Origin: Butyrivibrio sp.
Lineage (GTDB): Bacteria; Bacillota; Clostridia; Lachnospirales; Lachnospiraceae
Direction: 5' to 3'
NCBI GenBank assembly: GCA_015056565.1
Contig: SVGB01000004.1
Location: forward strand, 1-34,874
Length of the DNA: 34,874 nt
Shown here: positions 1-8,154 of the stretch, piece after piece
Position numbering within the stretch: the stretch's first letter is position 1
How the letters are laid out: each line of letters starts with the position of its first letter
Translations under genes and position numbers: made by a program
The notes under the pieces: model-generated
What the model was told of the DNA's origin: nothing
Seen by the model: the letters and a program-made list of their open reading frames with translations, nothing else
Database searches by the model: none

Positions 1-35
1 ATAAAATCGACAAAAATGCGTAAATTCAAGGATTT

Positions 36-1559
36 CTAGGTATCGCTTCTTTGTAGCAACACCGCAGTCTCCACATGGCCGCTCCAGGGGAACATATCAC
101 AGGGGCGGACTTTTTTAAGCTCGTAGCCTCCGTCTGAGAGAATGCGAAGGTCACGAGCTAGGGTTGCGGAGTCGCAGCTGACGTAGACAATGCGGGATGG
201 AGACATTTTCAGCATGGTCTCAAGGCACTTTTCATCGCACCCTTTGCGAGGGGGGTCAACTACGATGACATCTGGGTGGAGCGCTTTGGTGTTATCATCT
301 TTTTCACCACTCATACCTGATCCAACAGTTGTTCCATCGCTTTCAGCTTCCTTACTCAGTCTCTCATAGAACTCCGGAAGGACTTCTTCAGCCTTGCCAC
401 AGTAAAACTCAGCGTTCTTAATGCCGTTATTTCTGGCATTATTCTTGGCGTCCTCAATAGCTTCAGGAATTATCTCAACGCCGTACACCTTCCCTGCAGA
501 TCCTGCCATAGACAAAGTTATGGTTCCTATACCGCAGTACAGGTCCCATACAGTTTCTGAGCCTGTAAGAGCAGCGTATTCTATTGCCTGACCGTATAGC
601 TTGTCAGTCTGTTTAGGATTAACCTGATAAAAAGAAAGGGGAGAAATCTCAAACTGAAGACCTTTAAGAGTGTCAGTAATGGTATCCTTCCCCCAGATCG
701 TGTGGATCTCAAGGCCCATGATCACGTTGGTCTTTTCAGTATTTATGCTGACTGAGATGCTGGTCATTTCTGTAACCCCGGAAAGGGCATCGCAAAGAGC
801 CTGCTGCCCAGGGATGTACTCTACTAAGCCGCTCTTTCCCCCTACGCCAGCGGACCCACTCTTTCTTCCTCTGTAATTGATCACAAAGCATACCATGATC
901 TGACCACTGGTAAAACCCTTCCTTACAAGCACGTGCCTTACAAGGCCCTTACCACTTACCTCATCGTATGGTGCAACGCCAAACTTCTCCATGTGAGCTA
1001 TAACTATATCAAGGATCTCTTTATTCTCCGCAACTCCAATAAGGCAGTCATCTACAGGTATTATGCTGTGGGTCCTTCCCGCATAGTAGCCTGCAACAAT
1101 CTTGCCATCTCTATTTCTGCCAATAGGATACTGGGCTTTATTCCTATATCTCCAAGGCTCGTCCATTCCGATAATAGGCTCCATAATTGAGTCAACAAAC
1201 TCACCGTCAAACCCGCCAAGTCTTACGATGTTATTACGGACCTTGTTCTGCTTAAACTGTAGCTGCCTTTCATAGGTCATGTTCTGAAGCTGGCATCCGC
1301 CGCACTGCCTTGCAATAGGGCATTTCGCCTCTTGTCTGTAGGAGGACTTTTCTACAACTTCCTCAAGATGGGCGTAGGCATAGTTCTTTTTCGCCTTCAT
1401 TATCTTGGCCCTTACCTTGTCTCCAATTACCGCATCTTTAATAAAGAGGGTATAGCCATCGATTTTGCCTATGCCCTCTCCGTCATTTCCAATATCTGTA
1501 ATTTCAACTGTCAGCATCTGATCCTTCTGATACTGACAAAGGGATTTCTCTTTTCCCAT
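36..1559 (-). CDS. rlmD: 23S rRNA (uracil-C5)-methyltransferase, RlmD/RumA family
   Basis: SAM-dependent enzyme of the RumA/TrmA family that methylates C5 of a 23S rRNA uridine (U1939 in E. coli numbering). The N-terminal 60-70 residues look like a TRAM RNA-binding domain. Cysteines 80, 86, 89 and 172 fit the family's 4Fe-4S cluster. The SAM loop DLYCGIGTITL lies at about 338-348, VDPPRKG at about 434-440, the catalytic Cys462 is in VSCDSATLARDL, and the general-base Glu497 is in GHVETAV. I chose the ATG at 1559 because GAGG lies six bases before it; the ATG four codons upstream (1571) has no ribosome binding site. At 507 residues it is longer than typical homologues (roughly 430-460), owing to Gly/Ser-rich insertions near 231-246 and 402-424. 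It is the last gene of the mutS2-trmL run, 33 bases after trmL. Bacillota paralogues can modify other uridines (RlmCD), so the exact target is inferred. Confidence 0.92.
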   Translation of the reverse strand: MGKEKSLCQYQKDQMLTVEITDIGNDGEGIGKIDGYTLFIKDAVIGDKVRAKIMKAKKNYAYAHLEEVVEKSSYRQEAKCPIARQCGGCQLQNMTYERQLQFKQNKVRNNIVRLGGFDGEFVDSIMEPIIGMDEPWRYRNKAQYPIGRNRDGKIVAGYYAGRTHSIIPVDDCLIGVAENKEILDIVIAHMEKFGVAPYDEVSGKGLVRHVLVRKGFTSGQIMVCFVINYRGRKSGSAGVGGKSGLVEYIPGQQALCDALSGVTEMTSISVSINTEKTNVIMGLEIHTIWGKDTITDTLKGLQFEISPLSFYQVNPKQTDKLYGQAIEYAALTGSETVWDLYCGIGTITLSMAGSAGKVYGVEIIPEAIEDAKNNARNNGIKNAEFYCGKAEEVLPEFYERLSKEAESDGTTVGSGMSGEKDDNTKALHPDVIVVDPPRKGCDEKCLETMLKMSPSRIVYVSCDSATLARDLRILSDGGYELKKVRPCDMFPWSGHVETAVLLQRSDT

Positions 1560-1592
1560 ATAAAACCTCATTTACTTACAACAAAACTATGG

Positions 1593-2090
1593 TCACTTGC
1601 TGCTCCATTTTAATCTGTGGAGTTCGCCCTCTTTTTCAAGGCCTCTAAAGTCGTTCTGTCTAAGGGCCTCATACAGCACAATTGCAACTGAGTTTGAAAG
1701 ATTAAGGGACCTTATATCCTCTCCCATTGGGATCCTGATGCAGGTATCCTCATTGTCCACCAGGATCTCTTCAGGGATTCCCGCGCTCTCTTTTCCGAAC
1801 ATGATGTAGTCGTCCATGGAAAAAGAAACTTCGCTGTAGGTTCTTTTTGCCTTGGTGGTGGCGTACCAGATCTTTGCCCCAGGGTGCTGTGCCTTAAAAT
1901 CTTCGTAGTCTATGTACCTTGTTACATCAAGCTTATCCCAGTAGTCCATTCCGGCTCTCTTTAGCTCTTTTTCATTGATGCGAAAGCCCAAGGGCTCAAT
2001 AAGGTGAAGGGATGTACCTGTTGCCACGCAGGTTCTTCCTATGTTGCCGGTGTTCTGAGGAATCTCCGGCTGGTGAAGTATAATGTGCAT
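1593..2090 (-). CDS. trmL: tRNA (cytidine/uridine-34 2'-O)-methyltransferase TrmL
   Basis: SPOUT-superfamily methyltransferase that 2'-O-methylates the wobble nucleotide of certain leucine tRNAs. All 165 residues form a single SPOUT domain, the usual TrmL size. Family motifs are clear: QPEIPQNTGNIGRTC at 7-21, FGKESAGIPEEIL at 98-110 and RSLNLSNSVAI at 127-137, the last two forming the knotted SAM site. The ATG starts on the base after the histidine kinase stop codon (TAA|ATG). Its ribosome binding site, AGAGGA seven bases upstream, lies inside the kinase coding sequence, so translation is probably coupled. It is followed by rlmD, giving a pair of RNA methylation genes. Confidence 0.93.
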   Translation of the reverse strand: MHIILHQPEIPQNTGNIGRTCVATGTSLHLIEPLGFRINEKELKRAGMDYWDKLDVTRYIDYEDFKAQHPGAKIWYATTKAKRTYSEVSFSMDDYIMFGKESAGIPEEILVDNEDTCIRIPMGEDIRSLNLSNSVAIVLYEALRQNDFRGLEKEGELHRLKWSSK

Positions 2091-3524
2091 TTATTCGTCC
2101 TCTGCGTCCATGACTGCTGCCTTTGGAAGGGAGAAGATAAACTCTGTTCCTACCCCGGGAGTACTGATGACATTTATGTTCTCGTCATGGGCTTTTATGA
2201 TTTCTTTTACGATGGAAAGACCAAGGCCTGTTCCCTTCTTGTCCTTACCTCTTGAGAGATCGGATTTATAGAACCTGTCAAAGATGAGCTTCTGGTCTTC
2301 CTTGGGGATTCCGATTCCGGAGTCCTTGACTGAAACGAAGACCTTGCTGTGCTTTTCCGTGGTCTCGATCTTAATGGATGAGTCGTGGTGACTGAACTTG
2401 ATGGCGTTGTCCACAAGGTTATACAGTATCTGCTGGATCTTGCTCATGTCTGCATTTACAAACATCTTTTCGTCGGTAAGTACAAGCTCGATGGCAATTC
2501 TTTTCTCTGTGCAGGTTCCCTCAAAGGATTCTGAGACATTTCTGATAACTGCGTTTATATCAAAGTCGCTCTTATCAAGAAGCATTCCCTTGGTACTCAT
2601 GTTGTTAAGGGTCAGCATCTCGTTGGTGAGCTTGGTAAGTCTGTCGGTTTCGTTTATTACGATGCCAAGATAGCGGTCGTACATCTCAGGAGGAATGGTT
2701 CCATCCTGCATAGCCACCAGATATCCTCTGATGGATGTAAGGGGCGATCTGAAATCGTGGGATACGTTGGCAATGAACTTCTTCTGGTCATCCTCCTGCC
2801 TTGCGATCTCACCAGCCATATAGGACAATGACGCAGCAAGGTATCCCATCTCATCTTCAGATTCCACAGAGAACTCATAGCCCATATTTCCCGCAGCGTA
2901 CTGCTCTGTAGCTGTGGTGATCTTTCGAAGTGGCACATAAACCAGCTCTGTGAAGAAGATCAAGATAATAAGAGACAACAGGAAAAGAACTATCAGCATC
3001 AGGTAGGAAATATTAAGGAAGGTGTTGGCTTTTTCCTGGATTCCGGCTACCGAAGTGTGAATGACAACGTAGGCCTGGACCTTATAATTGGCCGTGATAG
3101 GCGCAAAGACACTCAGCATCTCTTTTCCAAAAGAGCCCCAGAAGGTTCCTGTGGTGTAGTAGGAACTTCCGGTAACTGTCGGGTCAAAACCCTCGATCAC
3201 AACTTCATCAGCAGGTCCTAAAAGCCTTGCGGAATCAAGAACAAGTCGGCCTGAAGGGTTGACGATCCAGATGGGAGACCCGTCCATATACATGGAAAGA
3301 GATGTAAGTTCCCCGTGAACTGTCTCAAGGGAAGTCTCTGAGTTGTAAAGATCCGCTGCATAGGTGTTGGCAATCTGTGTGGCCATTTTGTACATGCTCT
3401 CTGCCTTGTCGCGCTTAAGCCTGTCGTAGGTCATACCATATACAAAGGTGGCAACCACAACAAAACCAAAGATACCAAAGAGCAGATATGCAAGCAGGAA
3501 CTTAATGTAAAGAGTTCGCTTCAT
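2091..3524 (-). CDS. Membrane sensor histidine kinase (HAMP, HisKA, HATPase_c)
   Basis: Sensor kinase that autophosphorylates on histidine and passes phosphate to the adjacent response regulator. In order: transmembrane segment about 8-30; extracytoplasmic sensor region about 31-172; second transmembrane segment about 173-195; HAMP linker about 196-245; HisKA with His256 in SHDFRSPLTSIRGYL; N-box with Asn373 in LVDNAIKF; G1 box DSGIGIP at 401-407; G2 box KGTGLGLS at 430-437. All catalytic landmarks are intact. The sensor domain has no recognisable ligand-binding motif, so the signal is unknown. The start codon directly abuts the response regulator stop (TAA|ATG), and its own stop abuts trmL. 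Overall it resembles PhoR/WalK-type kinases, but I would not assign a pathway. Confidence 0.95.
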   Translation of the reverse strand: MKRTLYIKFLLAYLLFGIFGFVVVATFVYGMTYDRLKRDKAESMYKMATQIANTYAADLYNSETSLETVHGELTSLSMYMDGSPIWIVNPSGRLVLDSARLLGPADEVVIEGFDPTVTGSSYYTTGTFWGSFGKEMLSVFAPITANYKVQAYVVIHTSVAGIQEKANTFLNISYLMLIVLFLLSLIILIFFTELVYVPLRKITTATEQYAAGNMGYEFSVESEDEMGYLAASLSYMAGEIARQEDDQKKFIANVSHDFRSPLTSIRGYLVAMQDGTIPPEMYDRYLGIVINETDRLTKLTNEMLTLNNMSTKGMLLDKSDFDINAVIRNVSESFEGTCTEKRIAIELVLTDEKMFVNADMSKIQQILYNLVDNAIKFSHHDSSIKIETTEKHSKVFVSVKDSGIGIPKEDQKLIFDRFYKSDLSRGKDKKGTGLGLSIVKEIIKAHDENINVISTPGVGTEFIFSLPKAAVMDAEDE

Positions 3525-4226
3525 TTACTGCTGTACCTCGAATTTATAACCTATACCCCAGATGGTAGCAAGGCGCCAGTTGGCGTGATCGCTGAGTTTT
3601 TCCCTGAGGCGCTTGATGTGGACATCAACTGTCCTGGTGTCGCCGATATACTCATAGCCCCAGATCTGATCAAGGAGCTGCTCTCTTGTGTATACGTGAT
3701 TGGGTGATGCTGCAAGGAAATATAAAAGCTCAAGTTCCTTGGGAGGCATGTCAACTCTCTCGCCCATGTAGGTAACAGAGTAGTTGGTCATGTTGATCTC
3801 AAGATCAGGATATCTTACAACCTTGTCGTCAGACTCTGAAGACTCTGCTGCCTGGGGCTTATATCGCCTAAGGACTGCCTTTACCCTTGCCACAAGCTCT
3901 TTTGAATCAAAGGGCTTCTCCATATAATCGTCAGCCCCCATCTCAAGGCCAAGAACCTTATCAAAGACTTCGCCCTTGGCTGAGAGCATGATGATAGGAG
4001 TCTGAGACTTGGTACGCAGCTCTCTGCAGACCTGATAGCCGTCAATTCCTGGAAGCATAAGATCAAGGAGCACCAGATTGGGCTTAAAGCTATCGAAGGT
4101 GCTGATAGCAGTCTCTCCGTCATTACATATTTTTGTCTCAAAACACTCTTTTACAAGATAAAGTGAGATGAGCTCTGCGATGTTGTTGTCATCGTCTACG
4201 ATCAGGATCTTCTGTTTAGTAACCAT
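3525..4226 (-). CDS. OmpR/PhoB-family response regulator
   Basis: DNA-binding response regulator, partner of the following kinase. The receiver domain (about 5-118) has the acidic pair Asp11/Asp12, phosphoacceptor Asp55 in LVLLDLMLPGIDG, Ser82 in the switch position and Lys104 in YMEKPF. The C-terminal winged helix (about 135-231) has the OmpR pattern, with YTREQLLDQIWG and DTRTVDVHIKRLREKL as the recognition region. At 233 residues it is standard length. A strong ribosome binding site (AGGGGGG) overlaps the end of mutS2, whose stop codon lies ten bases upstream, so it is probably co-transcribed with mutS2. The regulon cannot be read from this window. Confidence 0.96.
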   Translation of the reverse strand: MVTKQKILIVDDDNNIAELISLYLVKECFETKICNDGETAISTFDSFKPNLVLLDLMLPGIDGYQVCRELRTKSQTPIIMLSAKGEVFDKVLGLEMGADDYMEKPFDSKELVARVKAVLRRYKPQAAESSESDDKVVRYPDLEINMTNYSVTYMGERVDMPPKELELLYFLAASPNHVYTREQLLDQIWGYEYIGDTRTVDVHIKRLREKLSDHANWRLATIWGIGYKFEVQQ

Positions 4227-4236
4227 TTTTCCCCCC

Positions 4237-6636
4237 TTACTTTATGAAAGTAACTATTGTAACCCCGGCGTCGCCCTCGCCAAATTCCCCAAGCTTAAAT
4301 GACTTGACGTAAGGAACGCCCTTTAAATACTGATGTACAGCCTGGCGAAGGGCTCCAGTTCCCTTGCCATGAACAACTCTTACATTGTTAAGATGTGACA
4401 TATATGCATCGTCAAGATATTTATCAAGGGCCGCAACTGCGTCGTCTGAATTCTTGCCGATAAGATTTATCTCAGTTCTGATGCTGGTTGCCCTGGAAAG
4501 GTCCATTTTGCCTGAAGATCCAGAGCCAGAGTTTCTTCCGTAGAATTTCTTCATGGCTTCCTTGGGATCCTCATCTCCAACGAGAACAAGGTCCCTTATG
4601 TTTGCCTTGGTCTTCATGATACCGCACTGGACAAAGAGATTACCGTCCTTGTCGGGCTTACTTGAAATGGTCCCCTTAAGTCCCATGGAAACTATCTTTA
4701 CGCTCTCACCGAGCTTAAGCTGAGATTCCTTTAATATAGGATGTGTCTCTTTTGGCTTGTCCTTCTTGGCTGCTGCCTTGTTCTTGTCAGATATCTTCTG
4801 GGAGAGCTTCGTCCTCTCACGTTCAAGATCCTGCATGGTTGCTGATGGTCCGGCCTTCCTGAAGGCCTTGATGGTGTCATCAGCTACCGCCTTGGCTTCC
4901 ATAAGGATCTCTCTGGCCTCTTCATTGGCGGCCCTTAGGATCTCTTCCTTCTGAGCATCTATCTTGTCGGTCTTTCTCTCAAGCTCCTGCCTTAGCTCTT
5001 TTGCCTCCCTCTTGTACTGCTCGATCTCAAGGCGCTCGCTCTCAATGATCTTGCGGCTCCTCTCAAGGTCAGCCAAAAGATCTTCAAACTTCTTGTCATC
5101 AGTTCCAATCTGCTCTTTAGCCGCTTCGATGATCTTGTCGGAAAGACCAAGCTTAGATGATATGGCAAAAGCGTTACTCTTTCCCGGAAGTCCGATAAGG
5201 AGCCTATAGGTTGGCTTAAGTGACTCGACATCAAACTCGCAGCTGGCATTCTGAACGCCCTTTGTGTTAAGGGCGTAGACCTTGAGCTCGCTGTAGTGGG
5301 TTGTAGCAAGAGTCCTGATCCTTCGCTCATGTAGCTCATTAAGTATTGAGATAGCAAGAGCTGCTCCCTCTGTAGGGTCAGTTCCTGCACCAAGCTCATC
5401 AAACAGGCACAGTGAGTTTTCATCTGCGTGTTTAAGTATAGATACAGTATTAGTCATGTGGGATGAGAAGGTTGAAAGAGACTGCTCAATACTCTGCTCA
5501 TCTCCTATATCCGCATAAACTTCTTCAAATACCGCAAGCTCTGACTTATCTCCTGCAGGGATCGCCAGGCCCGCCTGCCCCATTATAGTAAGAAGTCCCA
5601 CTGTCTTAAGTGTGACGGTTTTTCCACCGGTATTGGGACCTGTGATAATGAGCATGTCAAAATCCCGCCCGCCGTAAACGTCTATTGGCACCACCTTGTC
5701 TTTTGCAATAAGAGGATGTCTTGCCTTCTTAAGGTCAAAGGCGTGGTGCTCGTTAAATACAGGAGTCATTCCCTTGATCTCCAGGGCATAGGACGCCTTG
5801 GCAAAAGTAAAATCAAGGTCTGTCATGATCTCGGAATCATACTTGATGTTCTCTACATGCTCAGATGCCATGATGCTGAGCTCCATAAGGATCTTGTCTA
5901 TCTCAGCCCGCTCTTCAAGGGCCATCTCACGAAGCTTGTTGTTAAGCTCAACTATGGCAGCAGGCTCTATGAAAAGAGTTGATCCGGTCGATGACTGATC
6001 GTGAACAATTCCGCTTATCTGTGACTTGTACTCAGCCTTAACAGGGATGCAGTACCTGTCGCCTCGCATGGTGACAACTGCGTCCTGAAGGTAAGATCTA
6101 AGGCTTCCGTTTATCATCCTGCCAAGCTGGTCGTGGATACGGTCATTGGTGAGCATTATGCCCCGCCTTATGTGCTTAAGGGCTGGACTTGCCTCGGAGC
6201 TCATCTCGTCTTCTGAAACGATGCATCTTTTTATCTCTGTTAAAACCGGAGTAAGGGGCTCAAGCATTGAAAAAGACTCTGTCAGTGAGTCGCTCTCTTC
6301 CTGCTCCCTTCCTGGTCTTCCGTAGTTCTTTACCCTTCCCACGTTCTCAAGAAATGATGCCAGCTGAAGAAGGGATACCATGTCTAGTGAACTTCCGATC
6401 TTAAGGGCCTTAAGTGTTCCCTCAAAGTCCTTGTTGTCCCCAAAGCTAATAGAGCCTTTCTTAAAAAGTCTTGCTATAGCGTCAGCTGTCTTTTTCTGAT
6501 TGGCTCTGATCTCGCTTATATCTGAAGATGGAAGAAGTTTTTTGCACATCTTCCTTCCAGGCTCTGAACTTGCATGTTCTGAAAGCCTCTCTATTATCTT
6601 GTCGTACTCAAGTACCTTTAATGCTTTTTTATTCAT
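4237..6636 (-). CDS. mutS2: MutS2 (RqcU) ATPase with C-terminal Smr domain
   Basis: MutS paralogue without a mismatch-recognition domain. Family work links it to suppression of recombination and, in Bacillus, to rescue of collided ribosomes (RqcU). A helical core/clamp (about 1-290) leads to the MutS ATPase with Walker A GPNTGGKT at 333-340, Walker B LCLFDELGAGTD at 409-420 and the TTHYSELK switch at 445-452. A charged coiled coil covers about 513-620. The C-terminal Smr domain (about 725-799) keeps the HGKGTG motif, but the usual LDLRG motif reads INLIG. The 799-residue length is normal. It is the first gene of the run through rlmD, divergent from the HtrA-like gene. No strong ribosome binding site precedes the ATG (AAGG is about 15 bases away), so expression may be modest. 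Confidence 0.95.
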   Translation of the reverse strand: MNKKALKVLEYDKIIERLSEHASSEPGRKMCKKLLPSSDISEIRANQKKTADAIARLFKKGSISFGDNKDFEGTLKALKIGSSLDMVSLLQLASFLENVGRVKNYGRPGREQEESDSLTESFSMLEPLTPVLTEIKRCIVSEDEMSSEASPALKHIRRGIMLTNDRIHDQLGRMINGSLRSYLQDAVVTMRGDRYCIPVKAEYKSQISGIVHDQSSTGSTLFIEPAAIVELNNKLREMALEERAEIDKILMELSIMASEHVENIKYDSEIMTDLDFTFAKASYALEIKGMTPVFNEHHAFDLKKARHPLIAKDKVVPIDVYGGRDFDMLIITGPNTGGKTVTLKTVGLLTIMGQAGLAIPAGDKSELAVFEEVYADIGDEQSIEQSLSTFSSHMTNTVSILKHADENSLCLFDELGAGTDPTEGAALAISILNELHERRIRTLATTHYSELKVYALNTKGVQNASCEFDVESLKPTYRLLIGLPGKSNAFAISSKLGLSDKIIEAAKEQIGTDDKKFEDLLADLERSRKIIESERLEIEQYKREAKELRQELERKTDKIDAQKEEILRAANEEAREILMEAKAVADDTIKAFRKAGPSATMQDLERERTKLSQKISDKNKAAAKKDKPKETHPILKESQLKLGESVKIVSMGLKGTISSKPDKDGNLFVQCGIMKTKANIRDLVLVGDEDPKEAMKKFYGRNSGSGSSGKMDLSRATSIRTEINLIGKNSDDAVAALDKYLDDAYMSHLNNVRVVHGKGTGALRQAVHQYLKGVPYVKSFKLGEFGEGDAGVTIVTFIK

Positions 6637-6704
6637 GTCAAACCGTCTGCCTTGCTAAATACCTAATAATCCAAATTACAGTTTATCATTTAAAGCGCTC
6701 CATG

Positions 6705-6721
6705 ACTAGTATTTGTCTAGT
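6705..6721. promoter_or_regulatory. Inverted repeat over the -35 of the HtrA-like gene
   Basis: ACTAG (6705-6709) and CTAGT (6717-6721) form an inverted repeat with a seven-base spacer. The right arm overlaps the predicted -35 hexamer TTGTCT at 6713-6718. This geometry fits a small operator, but five-base arms can occur by chance. No regulator is assigned. Confidence 0.3.
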
Positions 6722-6741
6722 TTTAGCCAGTAAGCTATACT
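6713..6741 (+). promoter_or_regulatory. Sigma-A-type promoter for the HtrA-like gene and yhaM
   Basis: TTGTCT at 6713-6718 and TATACT at 6736-6741 are separated by 17 bases. Initiation would fall near 6748, leaving a leader of about 30 bases before the ribosome binding site. The perfect TATAAT at 6741-6746 is the alternative -10, but it has no -35 at a good distance. Either choice puts the ATG at 6745 at or before the transcript start, supporting 6778 as the real start. Confidence 0.55.
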
Positions 6742-6777
6742 ATAATGTATGTAATGTTTTTGGCTAAGGGGGATCCA

Positions 6778-8124
6778 ATGGCATCAAACACAGATGAAAA
6801 CAATAACAAGCTTGCCGATACCGGTTTTATCAGCGAAAAGATAAAGCAGCGCCCGATCAACAGAAAGAAGCTCCTTAGGCGTACTGCCATCACTTTCTTT
6901 TTAGCCATCATATTTGGTATAGTGGCATGTTTTACATTTCTTTTGCTTCAGCCTGTCTTCTCCGATCAGCTCTACCCTGAGGAGAAGCCGGAGGCAATAT
7001 CTCTCCCTGAAGAGAACGTCCAGGATGAGCTTACTCCGGAGGAGATGTTCGCTGCGGAGGACGAGATCGCTGCTGTGGAAGCAGAGAATTTCGAGTCAGC
7101 CCAGAAGGATCAGATTGATGAGGCAATTGCTTCTTATTCCTTCGACGCTTCAGATTACAGCAAGATGATGGCTTCACTAAAAGAAGTCTCAACAGATATA
7201 AGCCGTAGCATAGTTACTGTTACAGCTCTTTCCAGTGACACCAACTGGTTCAGTGAGTCCTTTGAGAGCAGCGGTTCTTCTTCAGGTGTCATCATTGCAA
7301 CCAATGGATCATACTATTATATTGCTGTTCCAGCTGCCGCCATCACAGATGCAGAGACTATAAGAGTTACATTCTTTGATGGCGCTGTCACCACAGCTGA
7401 ACTGAGCCTGACTGACGATGTAACCGGCCTTAGCGTCATTAGCGTTAAAAGAGCAGATCTTTCTGACGCCACAAGAGACAAGGTATCTACCTCATCACTT
7501 GGAAGCTCCAACTCTGGCTCACTTACAGGACTTCCCGTCATAGCAGTTGGCAGCCCTCTTGGAATACAGGGCTCAATTGCCTATGGTATCATCACTTCGG
7601 AAAAGACAGCTCTCGGACTTGAAGATTCATACTACAAGCTCCTTACCACCGACATCTACGGAAGCACTAACGGAAGCGGCGTCATTGCCAACTTAAGCGG
7701 CCAGGTAATAGGCATAATCGATATGTCCTACAACTCCAATGACCTTGAAAACCACATCTGCGCCATCGGGATCACAGAGCTTAAGTCTCTTTTTGAAGAC
7801 CTTTCAAATGGCCGCAACAGGGCTTATCTTGGCATTCACGGAACAACAATTCCAAATGACATACAGGTGTCCATGAACATACCTGCAGGAGCTTATATAA
7901 CTACCACTGAGATGAATTCTCCTGCAATGATGGCAGGTATTCAGAGCGGTGATATCATCACTTCAATCGCTGGAACTGAGATTTCTTCTTACGAGCAGCT
8001 GGTTTCAAAGCTTGCAGGCTGTGCTCCAGATGATGTAATATCAGTTACTGTGCTTAGGCAGGCACCAAACGACTATGTGGAGCTGGATATAGACATTACT
8101 CTTACCAGCGCAACCCATAACTAA
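6778..8124 (+). CDS. Membrane-anchored HtrA/DegP-like protein with PDZ domain, probable pseudoprotease
   Basis: Has the architecture of the S1C (HtrA/DegP) family: cytoplasmic N-terminus, one transmembrane helix at about 36-58, acidic linker about 66-120, trypsin-like fold about 135-340 and a PDZ domain about 348-442 (YLGIHG, MMAGIQSGDIITSIAG). Start ATG 6778 has AAGGGGG five bases upstream. The protease fold is recognisable from SSSGVIIATNG and the strand before GQVIGI, but aligning it with HtrA by eye, none of the catalytic residues is kept. The TNNHVV histidine region reads VPAAAI (His to about Ala187). TDLAV reads TGLSV (Asp to Gly217). GNSGGP reads NGSGV (Ser to Gly299, or Ser300 if shifted by one). 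I therefore infer a non-proteolytic scaffold, sensor or chaperone at the outer face of the membrane. yhaM follows after 30 bases. Confidence 0.88.
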   Translation: MASNTDENNNKLADTGFISEKIKQRPINRKKLLRRTAITFFLAIIFGIVACFTFLLLQPVFSDQLYPEEKPEAISLPEENVQDELTPEEMFAAEDEIAAVEAENFESAQKDQIDEAIASYSFDASDYSKMMASLKEVSTDISRSIVTVTALSSDTNWFSESFESSGSSSGVIIATNGSYYYIAVPAAAITDAETIRVTFFDGAVTTAELSLTDDVTGLSVISVKRADLSDATRDKVSTSSLGSSNSGSLTGLPVIAVGSPLGIQGSIAYGIITSEKTALGLEDSYYKLLTTDIYGSTNGSGVIANLSGQVIGIIDMSYNSNDLENHICAIGITELKSLFEDLSNGRNRAYLGIHGTTIPNDIQVSMNIPAGAYITTTEMNSPAMMAGIQSGDIITSIAGTEISSYEQLVSKLAGCAPDDVISVTVLRQAPNDYVELDIDITLTSATHN

Positions 8125-8154
8125 TATAGAATCAAAATAGAATCGAGGTTTTTT

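Noticed and set aside
6745..6777. ATG at 6745 as start of the HtrA-like protein
   Set aside because: It has no ribosome binding site and lies at or upstream of the predicted transcription start; ATG 6778 has AAGGGGG five bases upstream.
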